Source: Vagococcus humatus
Lineage (GTDB): Bacteria > Bacillota > Bacilli > Lactobacillales > Vagococcaceae
Direction of reading: 5' to 3'
Length of the DNA stretch: 64,000 bases
Assembly (NCBI RefSeq): GCF_003950325.1
Contig: NZ_PXZH01000001.1
Location: forward strand, 372,001 to 436,000
Below, in pieces: positions 46,459 to 55,123 of the stretch. How positions within the stretch are numbered: the stretch's first letter is position 1; every line of letters starts with the position of its first letter. The notes below the pieces were generated by a model. The model saw nothing but the letters and a program-made list of their open reading frames with translations. It was not told the DNA's origin and did not search any database. The position numbers and the translations under genes are program-made.

Positions 46459-47178
46459 ATGGCAGAGTTAAATAAACAACCAAAATATGTAAAAGTATAC
46501 AATCAACTACTAGCTTTAATTGAAACAGGGATTTATCCTAAAGAAAGCAAACTTCCTTCAGAGCTGCAGCTAGCCAAGAAATTGGGAGTCAGTCGAATGA
46601 CGTTAAGACAAGGATTAAATTTACTCCAAGAAGATGGTTTAATTGAGATTAAACACGGCTTAGGTAGTTTTGTTACAGGAGAAGGGACCCCTATTAATGA
46701 AGGGCTAGAAAGACAGGGGCAAGTGTTAGATAAACTAACTGCTACTTCTTTTGAATTAGTGAGTTGTGAGCTAAATCTGCGTCCAGCAGATCACTATATA
46801 GACAAACATTTTCATCAACGAACAGGGCAAGTGCTAGACGTGAGACGGTTATTTCAAGGAGAAAAAGGGCAAGCTTATTGTTTTACAGTAGTAGCAGGGC
46901 CAGAGTTTGAAAGCCTATATCCTGATTTGACTGAGGAGAGGATTCATGACTGGTTAGAACAAGACTTGTATCAACATTCTGTTTCTTCTCATCTTCATTT
47001 CCAAGTGTTAGAGGAAACCCACGTCCTAAAGGAACAAGGTTTGACTTCTCAGTTCCACTGTGTCGGATTAGTTACGGAAAAAGTGTTTGGCCAAACAGGT
47101 CAACTGTTAGCTATTCATAAGTATTATCTGCCAGTAGAATGGATTAGCTGGGATGTTTTAGCGAAAACCGGTTACTAA
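46459..47178 (+). CDS. GntR/HutC-family (UTRA) transcriptional regulator
   Basis: A 239-aa regulator with winged HTH at about residues 8-75 (LPSELQLAKKLGVSRMTLRQ) and a UTRA ligand domain at about 95-235. Located just upstream of deoB, with a 20-bp palindrome (47242-47261) between that is a candidate operator. It may therefore control nucleoside catabolism, with a sugar phosphate as effector; this is inferred from position. Confidence 0.85.
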   Translation: MAELNKQPKYVKVYNQLLALIETGIYPKESKLPSELQLAKKLGVSRMTLRQGLNLLQEDGLIEIKHGLGSFVTGEGTPINEGLERQGQVLDKLTATSFELVSCELNLRPADHYIDKHFHQRTGQVLDVRRLFQGEKGQAYCFTVVAGPEFESLYPDLTEERIHDWLEQDLYQHSVSSHLHFQVLEETHVLKEQGLTSQFHCVGLVTEKVFGQTGQLLAIHKYYLPVEWISWDVLAKTGY

Positions 47179-47188
47179 GTTCTTTTGA

Positions 47189-47217
47189 TTGACAAATAAA
47201 CTGTCCTCTATTACTAT
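47189..47217 (+). promoter_or_regulatory. Promoter of deoB
   Basis: TTGACA (47189-47194), 17-bp spacer, TACTAT (47212-47217). Confidence 0.68.
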
Positions 47218-47241
47218 ACAACTATAGAGATGTCTAATCAG

Positions 47242-47261
47242 TTGTCTAATTTGTTAGACAA
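47242..47261. promoter_or_regulatory. Palindromic operator upstream of deoB
   Basis: TTGTCTAA (47242-47249) / TTAGACAA (47254-47261), a perfect inverted repeat with a 4-bp centre. Another TGTCTAA half lies at 47231. It sits downstream of the predicted start, a repressor position, and contains the GTCTA core seen in HutC-type operators. Confidence 0.65.
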
Positions 47262-47284
47262 AAATTTATATAGAGGTGATCAAC

Positions 47285-48451
47285 ATGTTTAATCGTGTTC
47301 ATTTAATTGTATTGGATTCTGTTGGAATTGGAGAAGCACCAGATGCCGCGCAGTTTGGGGATGTAGGTTCTCATACGTTGGGACATATTTCAGAAATAGC
47401 TGGCTTACATGTGCCTCACATGGAACAACTAGGACTAGGGAATATTGCTCCCTTAAAAACGGTCAAAGAAGTAGCTAAGCCAAAAGGTTATGCAACGAAA
47501 TTACAAGAAGTGTCTGTTGGAAAAGATACCATGACAGGTCATTGGGAAATCATGGGCTTAAATATTCAAACGCCTTTTAGAGTTTTTCCAGAAGGCTTCC
47601 CAGAAGAATTACTAGAAAAAATTTCTGAATTTTCAGGTCGCGGCATTGTGTGTAATCAACCTTATAGCGGCACAAAAGTGATTGATGATTACGGTGAGCA
47701 TCAAATAAAAACAGGGGATTTAATTGTTTATACCTCAGCGGATCCTGTGCTTCAAATTGCCGCTCACGAAGATATTATTCCGTTAGAAGAATTGTACCGA
47801 ATTTGTGACTACACTCGGGAAATTACCAAAGAGGATCCGTATATGATTGGCCGAATTATTGCTAGACCATATGTAGGCGAGCCAGGTAACTTCACTAGAA
47901 CTCCTAACCGTCATGACTATGCTCTAGATCCATTTGGGGATACTGTGTTAGACCACTTAAAACAAGGTGGAAAAGACGTGATCGCTGTAGGTAAAATCAA
48001 TGACATTTTTAATGGTCAAGGAGTGACAGATTTTGTGAGAACAAAATCTAACATGGACGGAGTGGATCAATTACTTACTGTTATGAAACAAGACTTTACC
48101 GGTTTAAGTTTTACTAACTTAGTAGACTTTGATGCCTTATTCGGACACCGCCGGAATGTGGCAGGTTACGGAGAAGCTTTAGAAGAATTTGACGCTCGCT
48201 TACCTGAAATTATTGAGGCAATGGCAGAGGATGATTTATTAATGATTACAGCAGATCACGGGAACGATCCAAGTTTTAAAGGTACCGATCATACTCGGGA
48301 ATATATTCCCTTAATGGTTTACAGTAAACAAATGAAAGAGTCAGGGTCTCTACCAGTTGGTCATTTCTCAGATATTGGGGCAACGATTGCAGATAACTTT
48401 AAGGTCACCTTACCTGAAAACGGTCAAAGTTTCTTAACTGAGTTAAACTAA
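47285..48451 (+). CDS. deoB: Phosphopentomutase
   Basis: A 388-aa alkaline-phosphatase-superfamily mutase converting (deoxy)ribose-1-P to ribose-5-P in nucleoside salvage. Metal and catalytic elements are seen in [17 protein letters not shown], the phosphorylated Thr in [10 protein letters not shown], and the C-terminal ITADHGNDP and THTREY-like [16 protein letters not shown] precedes ATG 47285. No purine phosphorylase gene follows, unlike many deo operons. Confidence 0.95.
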   Translation: MFNRVHLIVLDSVGIGEAPDAAQFGDVGSHTLGHISEIAGLHVPHMEQLGLGNIAPLKTVKEVAKPKGYATKLQEVSVGKDTMTGHWEIMGLNIQTPFRVFPEGFPEELLEKISEFSGRGIVCNQPYSGTKVIDDYGEHQIKTGDLIVYTSADPVLQIAAHEDIIPLEELYRICDYTREITKEDPYMIGRIIARPYVGEPGNFTRTPNRHDYALDPFGDTVLDHLKQGGKDVIAVGKINDIFNGQGVTDFVRTKSNMDGVDQLLTVMKQDFTGLSFTNLVDFDALFGHRRNVAGYGEALEEFDARLPEIIEAMAEDDLLMITADHGNDPSFKGTDHTREYIPLMVYSKQMKESGSLPVGHFSDIGATIADNFKVTLPENGQSFLTELN

Positions 48452-48461
48452 TTAACAACAT

Positions 48462-48499
48462 AAAAAGATATCTGATGAAAAAATCAGGTATCTTTTTTT
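48462..48499 (+). terminator. deoB terminator
   Basis: Stem AAAAAGATATCTGAT / ATCAGGTATCTTTTT with one G-T pair and a T run. Confidence 0.92.
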
Positions 48500-48626
48500 A
48501 TAGGAATATGTGAATATATTAACCAGTCAAGTTATATTATCAATTAGTGAACAGATGAACCTTTAAAAAGATAAGGTTACATGATAAAGTAAAATAGACT
48601 AAACCACATTGGAAAGGAGTGTCTCC

Positions 48627-48905
48627 ATGAAAAAAGGGTATGGGTTATGGGTAGTTAATGTGCTTTACGCTTTAGGCATTTTTAATTTTTTAGTGACAGC
48701 AGGCGGCATTATTGCTACAGGCTATATATTTAGAAAAGAGTTTGGCATTGACGTACAATATGTGTTAATTGGTTCAGCATTAGTCGGCTTGGTGATTGGC
48801 TTTTTAGTCTATGCAGGTTTTTATGCGTTTGCTAAATTATTTGAGAATATAGCAACTATTGCTTGGCATACAGAGCAGTTAACTGAAAAAAGAACTAAAG
48901 ATTAA
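48627..48905 (+). CDS. Small two-TM membrane protein
   Basis: A 92-aa protein with two hydrophobic segments (about residues 9-33 and 45-70) and a charged C-terminus. GGAAAGGAG precedes ATG 48627. I do not recognise a family. Monocistronic, with a terminator overlapping its last codons. Confidence 0.7.
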   Translation: MKKGYGLWVVNVLYALGIFNFLVTAGGIIATGYIFRKEFGIDVQYVLIGSALVGLVIGFLVYAGFYAFAKLFENIATIAWHTEQLTEKRTKD

Positions 48906-48924
48906 GCTTTAGTTCTTTTTTTAG
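48886..48924 (+). terminator. Terminator overlapping the 3' end of the 92-aa gene
   Basis: Stem AAAAAAGAACTAAAG / CTTTAGTTCTTTTTT with loop ATTAAG. Confidence 0.93.
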
Positions 48925-49018
48925 TTTTATTTATCTATCAATCTTGACTAAAAAAGTTTAACTTTTTAGTCATTAAATGGATTTTATTAGATAACTACTA
49001 ATTTAAAGATAATAGCTA

Positions 49019-49047
49019 TTGACAACATATAGATAACCGTCTATATT
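49019..49047 (+). promoter_or_regulatory. ars promoter
   Basis: TTGACA (49019-49024), 17-bp spacer, TATATT (49042-49047). An ArsR-like dyad fills the spacer. The whole gene-free stretch 48906-49248 holds this promoter, two dyads and a start-less hydrophobic reading frame. Confidence 0.8.
49029..49044. promoter_or_regulatory. ArsR operator-like dyad 1
   Basis: ATAGA-N6-TCTAT inside the ars promoter, where a bound ArsR/SmtB repressor would block polymerase. Confidence 0.68.
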
Positions 49048-49058
49048 TAGAATTATAA

Positions 49059-49074
49059 ATAGATGGCCGTCTAT
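49059..49074. promoter_or_regulatory. ArsR operator-like dyad 2
   Basis: A second ATAGA-N6-TCTAT, exactly 30 bp from the first, just past the predicted start of transcription. Confidence 0.65.
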
Positions 49075-49088
49075 GTGTTTTTTTGTAG

Positions 49089-49247
49089 AAGAAAGTTAGT
49101 AAGTCAAGAATACAAAAGCTTATAACACTCATTGTAGGGGTAAGTTTTGTTCTAGCCGTCTTATACTTTTTAAACGTCAATATTTCTACCAGATTACTTA
49201 TCTTTATTTTACCTTACGTTGAAAAGAGCAAAGAGAGGAAAGAATAA
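49089..49247 (+). pseudogene. Start-less hydrophobic reading frame upstream of arsR (possible remnant)
   Basis: A 52-codon open frame encodes a convincing membrane segment (KLITLIVGVSFVLAVLYFL) and a basic end, KSKERKE, whose TAA sits 1 nt before the arsR ATG. It has no ATG, GTG or TTG, and a TAG precedes it at 49086. It could be the 3' remnant of a lost membrane gene, or a small protein with a rare ATT/ATA start. I do not recognise it. Confidence 0.35.
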
Positions 49248-49248
49248 A

Positions 49249-49563
49249 ATGAACTATGAACAATACGCAGCAAAATTAAAAATTATAGCCGATCCTAAAC
49301 GAATGAAAATCATCGATTTATTATCATGTGGAGAAATGTGTGCCTGTAATATTTTAACCTATTTTGATTTTACCCAACCAACTCTTTCTCATCACATGAA
49401 AGTATTGGAACAGGCAGGCTTTGTTACAGTTACCAAAAAAGGAAAATGGAATCACTATAGCTTAAATCAAGAAACCTTAACAGAGTTTATGAAAGAGTTT
49501 AATCAATTATTTTCTAGTAAAGATGACTGTATCTGCCGAAATAAACCGACTAACAAAAAATAA
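49249..49563 (+). CDS. arsR: ArsR-family arsenite-responsive repressor
   Basis: A 104-aa winged-HTH metalloregulator. The As(III)-binding CxC pair is in GEMCACNILTYF, the equivalent of ELCVCDL, and the recognition helix is QPTLSHHMKVLEQAG. Further cysteines (DDCIC) lie at the C-terminus. ATG 49249 is chosen, with AGAGAGGA upstream. It controls the ars promoter in front of it through the two ATAGA-N6-TCTAT dyads. First of a tight operon with arsD and arsA. Confidence 0.92.
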   Translation: MNYEQYAAKLKIIADPKRMKIIDLLSCGEMCACNILTYFDFTQPTLSHHMKVLEQAGFVTVTKKGKWNHYSLNQETLTEFMKEFNQLFSSKDDCICRNKPTNKK

Positions 49564-49575
49564 GGAGTGCTTGAT

Positions 49576-49935
49576 ATGATAAAATTAGAACTTTTTGAAA
49601 GAGCGCTATGTTGTTCAACTGGGGTATGTGGTCCCTCAGTAGATGAAAATTTATTAAGAATTACCGGTGTTTTTGAGTCACTTAACCAAGTCGACAAGAT
49701 GGAAGCCATTCGTTACAATTTATCCTCCACCCCGAAAGCTTTTGCGGAAAATCCCGCAGTGCTAAAAGAGCTAAAAGAAAAAGGAAAAGAGGCACTGCCT
49801 GTAACCGTGCTTGATGGTAAGGTAGTAAAAACTGGTGCTTACCCAACAAATGAAGAAATCCAACAATTTACTGGTGTTATATTAGTAGAACCTAAATCAT
49901 CTACTGGTTGTTGCGGAGGTAATGGAGGATGTTAA
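49576..49935 (+). CDS. arsD: ArsD arsenic metallochaperone
   Basis: A 119-aa thioredoxin-fold chaperone that hands As(III) to ArsA. The Cys12-Cys13-Cys18 site is seen in ALCCSTGVCGPS, and the C-terminal pair clusters in GCCGGNGGC. ATG 49576 is chosen because AAGGAG overlaps the upstream GTG 49567. Its last codons overlap the arsA start, giving coupled translation. Confidence 0.93.
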   Translation: MIKLELFERALCCSTGVCGPSVDENLLRITGVFESLNQVDKMEAIRYNLSSTPKAFAENPAVLKELKEKGKEALPVTVLDGKVVKTGAYPTNEEIQQFTGVILVEPKSSTGCCGGNGGC

Positions 49936-51650
49936 AAGAGGTTGACTTATTTAATCCTTCTAAACTAACTTTAACCCAGTATTTGTTTTTTACTGGTAAA
50001 GGTGGGGTAGGAAAAACAACAACAGCTTGTGCAACAGCAGTCAAATTTGCTAGTGAGGGGAAAAAGGTTTTGTTAGTAAGTACTGATCCCGCCTCTAACT
50101 TACAAGACGTTTTTGAAGTCGAACTATCCAATAAATATAAACCGCTTACAGAAATACCTAATCTTTCAGTTGCTAACTTTGATCCAATTTCAGCAGCCGC
50201 AGAATATATGGAATCTGTTGTGGCTCCTTATCGAGGTATTTTACCAGACTCGGCGATTGCCAATATGGAAGAACAATTATCAGGCTCATGTACTGTTGAA
50301 ATAGCTGCTTTTAATGAGTTTGCTAACCTTCTAACTGATCAAGTGGTTAATAGGGAATTTGATTATATTATCTTTGATACGGCACCAACAGGTCATACGT
50401 TAAGAATGTTACAACTTCCAGCTGCTTGGGATAATTTTTTAGATGAAAACACAACAGGCACTTCCTGTTTAGGACAATTATCAGGACTTGGAGAGCAAAG
50501 AGAAACCTATAAACAAGCAGTTGACACGTTAAGAGATTCTTCCAAAACTACTCTGATTTTAGTATCACATCCTAAAAAAGCGTCATTTATTGAAGCCAGT
50601 CGTGCTTCGCAAGAACTACAGGAACTGAAAATAAATAATCAACTATTAGTTATTAATGGCCTGTTACCTGAAGCCGATGATGAGGTTTCAACACTAATAT
50701 ATAAGCAGCAACATCAAGACATTAAACAGCGGCCTCACCATTTGAAACAATTTAAAACGTATCACATCCCGCTTAGAGCTTATAATGTTACTGGATTAGA
50801 TAAGTTACGTATTTTGCTTGATAATGAGCAACCTAAAGTCACTGCCAATGTGATGATCAAAGAAAATTATCCTGAAATATCTGTGTTAATAAACGAGTTA
50901 GATAAGAAAAACACCAAAATTATTTTTACGATGGGAAAAGGTGGGGTAGGGAAAACCAGTATTGCTATTGAAATAGCTAATGAACTAGCTCAAAGAGGGA
51001 AACAAGTACGTTTAGCTACAACTGATCCAGCCGATCATCTCCATTTATTTGCCCATCATGATAATATTTCAATCAGTCATATTGATGAAAATAAAGAACT
51101 AGAAGATTATACAAATGAAGTGCTAGACAAAGCTCGTCAAAATTTAAGTGAAGAAGAACTTGCTTATGTAGAAGAAGATTTAAAATCGCCTTGTACACAA
51201 GAAATAGCAGTTTTTAGACGTTTTGCAGAAATTGTTGCCTATGGGGAACAAGATGATGTTGTTGTGATTGATACAGCCCCAACAGGTCATACTCTGTTAT
51301 TATTAGAATCATCACAAAATTATGCGAAAGAAGTAGAGAAAACATCTGGAGAAGTGCCAGAAACTATTACTCAATTACTTCCAAGATTACAAAATCATAA
51401 TGAAACTGAAGTTATTATGGTCACTCTGCCAGAAACAACGCCAATCTATGAATCTATGCGCTTAGATAAAGATTTAGACCGAGCTAAAATTGCTCACAAT
51501 TGGTGGATTGTCAATCAAAGTATGTTTGCGACACACACGACTAACGAGCTACTACAAGTAAGAGCTATGAATGAAGTAGAGTGGATGGATAAAGTCGCTA
51601 CCTTATCTAATGGTCAATTTGTCGTTAAACAATGGAAACCAGAGAAATAA
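49929..51650 (+). CDS. arsA: ArsA arsenite-stimulated ATPase (two-domain)
   Basis: A 573-aa duplicated ATPase that energises the ArsB pump. Both P-loops are intact (GKGGVGKTTTA near residue 24, GKGGVGKTSIA near 336), as are both DTAPTGHT signal motifs. The As(III) cysteines are present in SGSCTVEI, TGTSCLG and KSPCTQEI, matching Cys113/172/422 of the plasmid enzyme. Overlaps arsD by 7 bp, with GGAGG 9 nt before the ATG. The required ArsB partner is not encoded next to it. Confidence 0.94.
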   Translation: MLKEVDLFNPSKLTLTQYLFFTGKGGVGKTTTACATAVKFASEGKKVLLVSTDPASNLQDVFEVELSNKYKPLTEIPNLSVANFDPISAAAEYMESVVAPYRGILPDSAIANMEEQLSGSCTVEIAAFNEFANLLTDQVVNREFDYIIFDTAPTGHTLRMLQLPAAWDNFLDENTTGTSCLGQLSGLGEQRETYKQAVDTLRDSSKTTLILVSHPKKASFIEASRASQELQELKINNQLLVINGLLPEADDEVSTLIYKQQHQDIKQRPHHLKQFKTYHIPLRAYNVTGLDKLRILLDNEQPKVTANVMIKENYPEISVLINELDKKNTKIIFTMGKGGVGKTSIAIEIANELAQRGKQVRLATTDPADHLHLFAHHDNISISHIDENKELEDYTNEVLDKARQNLSEEELAYVEEDLKSPCTQEIAVFRRFAEIVAYGEQDDVVVIDTAPTGHTLLLLESSQNYAKEVEKTSGEVPETITQLLPRLQNHNETEVIMVTLPETTPIYESMRLDKDLDRAKIAHNWWIVNQSMFATHTTNELLQVRAMNEVEWMDKVATLSNGQFVVKQWKPEK

Positions 51651-51654
51651 TTTT

Positions 51655-51696
51655 TTTAGCCATCATATAGACAATAATCTATGTGATGGCTAAAAG
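51655..51696 (+). terminator. Hairpin after arsA (terminator or operator)
   Basis: Stem TTTTAGCCATCATATAGA / TCTATGTGATGGCTAAAA with loop CAATAA but no strong T run. Its centre (51667-51682) is a third ATAGA-N6-TCTAT dyad, so it may be an ArsR operator for arsC, an attenuating stem, or both. Confidence 0.6.
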
Positions 51697-51808
51697 ATTT
51701 AGGAAAATTAAGACGTAAAAGGATCAGGTATAGCTAGCAATATAAAATAGGCGACTAACAGCTAGTAGCAGTAGTTCCTATCGGTTTAAAAAGGAGAGAG
51801 TTATTATA

Positions 51809-52216
51809 GTGAAAAAAATTTATTTTTTGTGTACAGGAAATTCTTGTCGCAGTCAAATAGCTGAAGGATTAGCTAAAGCTATCTTAGATGCTAAGGAGTG
51901 GGAAGTTAGAAGTGCAGGGATTGAAGTTCATGGTATTAATCCAAGAGCCGTAAAAATTATGGATGAAATAAATATTGATATTAGTCAAAATCAATCCGAA
52001 ATGATTGACATGGCTTATTTAAATTCAGCGGATTTAGTGATTACATTATGTGGAGATGCTTTAGCCAACTGTCCTGTCATTCCTAAAACAGTGGAGCACC
52101 AGCATTGGGGATTAGAGGATCCTGCTAAGGCAAGGGGGACAGAAGAAGAAATCATGCATAAATTTAGAGAAACAAGAATGGAGATAGAAAGACTAGTGAC
52201 GTCTTTATTAGCTTAA
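51809..52216 (+). CDS. arsC: Thioredoxin-coupled arsenate reductase (LMW-PTPase type)
   Basis: A 135-aa arsenate reductase of the S. aureus pI258 type, which reduces As(V) to As(III). P-loop CTGNSCRSQ supplies the nucleophile Cys and Arg; the resolving pair is in [10 protein letters not shown], and the [15 protein letters not shown] Asp is the general acid. GTG start with AGGAGAG. It is 158 bp after arsA, past the hairpin, so may have its own promoter. Confidence 0.94.
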   Translation: MKKIYFLCTGNSCRSQIAEGLAKAILDAKEWEVRSAGIEVHGINPRAVKIMDEINIDISQNQSEMIDMAYLNSADLVITLCGDALANCPVIPKTVEHQHWGLEDPAKARGTEEEIMHKFRETRMEIERLVTSLLA

Positions 52217-52231
52217 ATAACATGATTCAAT

Positions 52232-52267
52232 AAAAAACTTCTTAGCCTTTAAGCTAAGAAGTTTTTT
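52232..52267. terminator. Terminator after arsC
   Basis: Perfect 15-bp stem AAAAAACTTCTTAGC / GCTAAGAAGTTTTTT with 6-nt loop; also serves the convergent gene. Confidence 0.94.
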
Positions 52268-52313
52268 ACTATATGAGGAAAGGTAAAATATATCACGATA
52301 TTTTAGTAGAGCG

Positions 52314-52586
52314 TCATAACACATCTTGATAAGTTGGATTGGCATCGATAATCCGTTTGGTTTGAGGACATTTGGGGACAATTTTTTTATGTTCTTTTCT
52401 AGCATAGGTGACCATACCTGCCACCAATTCTTTCACAATACGTTGATTTCTAAGACTGTTACTTGTTGTAAAGGTTTTGTCCACTTGCCAGACATTTGGA
52501 GCTACTTCATGATAAGTGATGGCAGCACTTATGTGACCGCTTTCATCCACTTGGTACAAGCTGTTATCATTTACCAAACAATTCAT
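52314..52586 (-). CDS. GNAT-like N-acetyltransferase (YjdJ/COG2388 type)
   Basis: A 90-aa minimal GNAT-fold protein with the family core ITYHEVAPNVWQVDKTFT and a short CoA-binding segment (RNQRIVKELVAGMVTYARKE). ATG 52586 is used because GGGGGA lies 7-8 nt upstream; a longer version starting at 52616 lacks a site. It ends in TGA, one of the normal TGA stops of this window. Substrate unknown. Confidence 0.85.
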   Translation of the reverse strand: MNCLVNDNSLYQVDESGHISAAITYHEVAPNVWQVDKTFTTSNSLRNQRIVKELVAGMVTYARKEHKKIVPKCPQTKRIIDANPTYQDVL

Positions 52587-52703
52587 AAATAAATCCCCCA
52601 ATCTTTTATTTCCCATAACTTTCTATCTCTATTGTAACGAATGTAGCAGAATTAAACACCCTTTTTTATAAATTTTTAGCCATTTCTCATAAACCACTAG
52701 GAT

Positions 52704-52758
52704 AAAAAAACAACCATCAAGAAGGAAAGAAATAATTCCGTTCTAATGGTTGTTTTTT
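52704..52758 (-). terminator. Terminator of the YdcF-like gene
   Basis: Outer stem AACAACCAT / ATGGTTGTT plus an inner GGAA/TTCC arm, with A and T tracts. Confidence 0.85.
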
Positions 52759-52770
52759 ACAAGCTTTTTA

Positions 52771-53829
52771 TTAGGCTGCAATAGCAGAGAGTAGGGCGAT
52801 TAAGGTAGTAATTAAGATAACTGTTGTGTGTTGTTTTTTATACATAACGATTAGGGCGATGTATTCTCTAATCATCGCATTTAGCCAAAAGTAAAAAGGA
52901 GTTTTAGAGCCAATCCCTTGACTATCTAGTTCAGCTAAACGAGCGTAAATACCTGCTCGAAACAAATGAAAATCGTTGGTAGTAAAGATACTATGAAAGT
53001 CTTGACTACCAAAGTCTTGAAACATAATATCTTTTGAAAAGCGCATGTTTTGCAAGGTGTTACGAGAGTTTTCTTCCGTTAAAAGATGCTCACTAGGAAT
53101 CCCTTTTTCAAGGGCATAGTTTTTCATCCCAACACTTTCAGGGATTTTTTCATCATCTCCTCGTCCACCAGAAAAAATAATTTTAGGAATTTTCCCTGTT
53201 TTTTCTATTTGTTTGTGGTAAAAGTCAATAGCTTTATCAATCCGACTGCCAAGTAGTGGTGGCACTTTATTATCAATTAAGCCACTACCTAACACAATAA
53301 TGTAATCTTGGATATATTTTGGTCGATTAAAGCGGTATAAAAATGAACTCATAAGAAAATTAAAGACGCTAAATAAAAAATAAAAACTAAGTAAACTCAT
53401 TACTCTAACAAATGTAGCTAAAAAGCCAGGAATCATCCCTTTCTCTGCTCCTGTTGTGAAAATCCATAAAATGAGTGGATAGGCAATGAGCGCTATAGCT
53501 AATAAGAGAGAGAGCATGTTGTGGAAACTTTTTCCTTCTCGTTTAACGAGTTTTCTACCATTTCTAATCAAAATAAAAATCAGAGCATATAAACCAAAAA
53601 TGGCGACTAGAACAAAAAGCACTAAGCTTAAAATAAAGGGAATTTTAAACCAGAAGCTATTGGTGACAACACTGCCAATCATAAAGGTAATGCCAAGACA
53701 AATCAGAAAAAAATTAAAGAGTAACCCAATTCTAAGTCGGCGTCGATCTTTTAAATAAGACAGTAAAAAAATTAAAAAAACCCCAAAGGTTCCCATGAGA
53801 GCAATGGATAAAAGCGTGGTATCTTGCAT
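52771..53829 (-). CDS. YdcF-like DUF218 membrane protein
   Basis: A 352-aa protein with about five N-terminal hydrophobic segments (residues 5-165) and a DUF218 domain (about 175-335) with IIVLGSGLIDNKVPPLLGSR, FSGGRGDDEKIPES and ENSRNTLQNM. DUF218 proteins include SanA/ElyC-type envelope factors. One further hydrophobic segment ends the protein. Role in envelope biogenesis is inferred. Confidence 0.86.
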   Translation of the reverse strand: MQDTTLLSIALMGTFGVFLIFLLSYLKDRRRLRIGLLFNFFLICLGITFMIGSVVTNSFWFKIPFILSLVLFVLVAIFGLYALIFILIRNGRKLVKREGKSFHNMLSLLLAIALIAYPLILWIFTTGAEKGMIPGFLATFVRVMSLLSFYFLFSVFNFLMSSFLYRFNRPKYIQDYIIVLGSGLIDNKVPPLLGSRIDKAIDFYHKQIEKTGKIPKIIFSGGRGDDEKIPESVGMKNYALEKGIPSEHLLTEENSRNTLQNMRFSKDIMFQDFGSQDFHSIFTTNDFHLFRAGIYARLAELDSQGIGSKTPFYFWLNAMIREYIALIVMYKKQHTTVILITTLIALLSAIAA

Positions 53830-54172
53830 GGTTTTCTTCCTTTCTATGAATTAATCCTTATTATTATAACAAATAAGGACTAAATAATCTTTTAAAACGA
53901 GTAAGAAAGTCTGAAACTGCTGGAATTTTACTGAAGATATTAGATAAAGAGGATAAAAAATGGCTATTTTTATTGACTTGATGTTTTTTTATATTAAATT
54001 AAAAAAATAACTATCCATAACGTATCAAAGAAAAGACAGAAATAAAAAAAGGAAAAAGAAAAGAGTAATTATAAAATAACTGTTGTTTTATAAAGGCTTA
54101 TAAGTGCTAACTTTGTTTTATTATGGTACATTTAATTTGCAAAATTATTCCTAATAGTCGGGAGTGTTAAAA
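53830..54172. other. AT-rich gene-free stretch before WxL module 2
   Basis: 343 bp, very A-rich, no ORF with a ribosome binding site. It holds two similar TGTTTTAT tracts near 54084 and 54113 that may be part of a promoter for module 2, but I cannot pick a convincing -35/-10 pair. It resembles the likewise A-rich 36070-36344 leader of module 1. Confidence 0.5.
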
Positions 54173-55105
54173 ATGATAGCGAAAAAAAACAGCTATTTTT
54201 TATATGGTGTTTGTTATATTTTATTAGGAGTTGGCATGATTGCTTTTCCTAAGCAAGTCATGGGTGATAACTGGGTAGAGGAAAATACACTTGAAACTAT
54301 TTTTAGATTTAGTTTTCGGTCAGTGATAGATCCTACTACCCCATCTGCTACTAAAAATGTCCATATTGTTCCGAAAGATCCAGAGAGCATGGGGATGTCC
54401 CACTCTGCATTAGCCTTAGATTATGTTTCTAATTTTCATTTTGGTCTCCATCCAGTTAGGTCGGAGTCAGATACGTTCTATGCCAAATATGATGTGGTCA
54501 GGGTGGGAGATAGAGGACGTGAAGATAATGAAGATACAAGCCAAGAAGGGAGTAACCGGGTATTACCTCATTTTATTCAAATAACAGATAAGCGTTTATC
54601 TAAAGAGGAGGGTAACCCAATCAATCCAGCTGGTTGGCGGTTGACTGTGAGTCAAGAAGATGAGTTTCGTTTAGACTTAAAACGCCAAGACGAATTAAAT
54701 ATTACCGGACAAAGTGCGCGGTTGAAAGACACGGTAATCAATATGAAACAAGTGACCCAAAGAGACGGCCGTTTTTTAGAAAATTTAGAAACTGCTGCTC
54801 CTCATCCTATTTCTGACATTAACATCTCACCTAGTCAACCTCAGTTAGTTTGGTATGCTAATGCAAATGAAGGGTATAACACTTGGAGTATTTACTACGG
54901 AAAAGTCACAGAAGAACCAGAACCTGAAGAAATTCAAAATCAGGCAATTCCTCAAGATGTAAAACAATACTTTGCGTTGTTAGAAGAACACATCCCTGAA
55001 AATAAACAAGGAGTTAGTTTATATATTCCGAAAAAAAATAAGTTATACAGTGGCAAGTACAGTGCGGTGTTAAATTGGAGTTTAGAAGATGTGCCTAATT
55101 TGTAA
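54173..55105 (+). CDS. WxL-domain surface protein, module 2
   Basis: A 310-aa secreted WxL protein and paralogue of the one at 36345. The signal peptide is about residues 1-33; the WxL domain has LALDYVSNFHFGLHPV, first motif GWRLTVSQ, the GYNTWSIYYGK strand and final LNWSLEDVPN. It keeps both WxL motifs better than its paralogue. GGGAGTG precedes ATG 54173, overlapping the upstream GTG. First gene of module 2. Confidence 0.88.
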   Translation: MIAKKNSYFLYGVCYILLGVGMIAFPKQVMGDNWVEENTLETIFRFSFRSVIDPTTPSATKNVHIVPKDPESMGMSHSALALDYVSNFHFGLHPVRSESDTFYAKYDVVRVGDRGREDNEDTSQEGSNRVLPHFIQITDKRLSKEEGNPINPAGWRLTVSQEDEFRLDLKRQDELNITGQSARLKDTVINMKQVTQRDGRFLENLETAAPHPISDINISPSQPQLVWYANANEGYNTWSIYYGKVTEEPEPEEIQNQAIPQDVKQYFALLEEHIPENKQGVSLYIPKKNKLYSGKYSAVLNWSLEDVPNL

Positions 55106-55123
55106 TGAAAAGAGGTTTCACCT

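Noticed and set aside
49019-52216. Selenium-related role for the ArsC-like gene
   Set aside because: Its active-site codons are ordinary Cys codons and the locus reads as a normal arsenic system.
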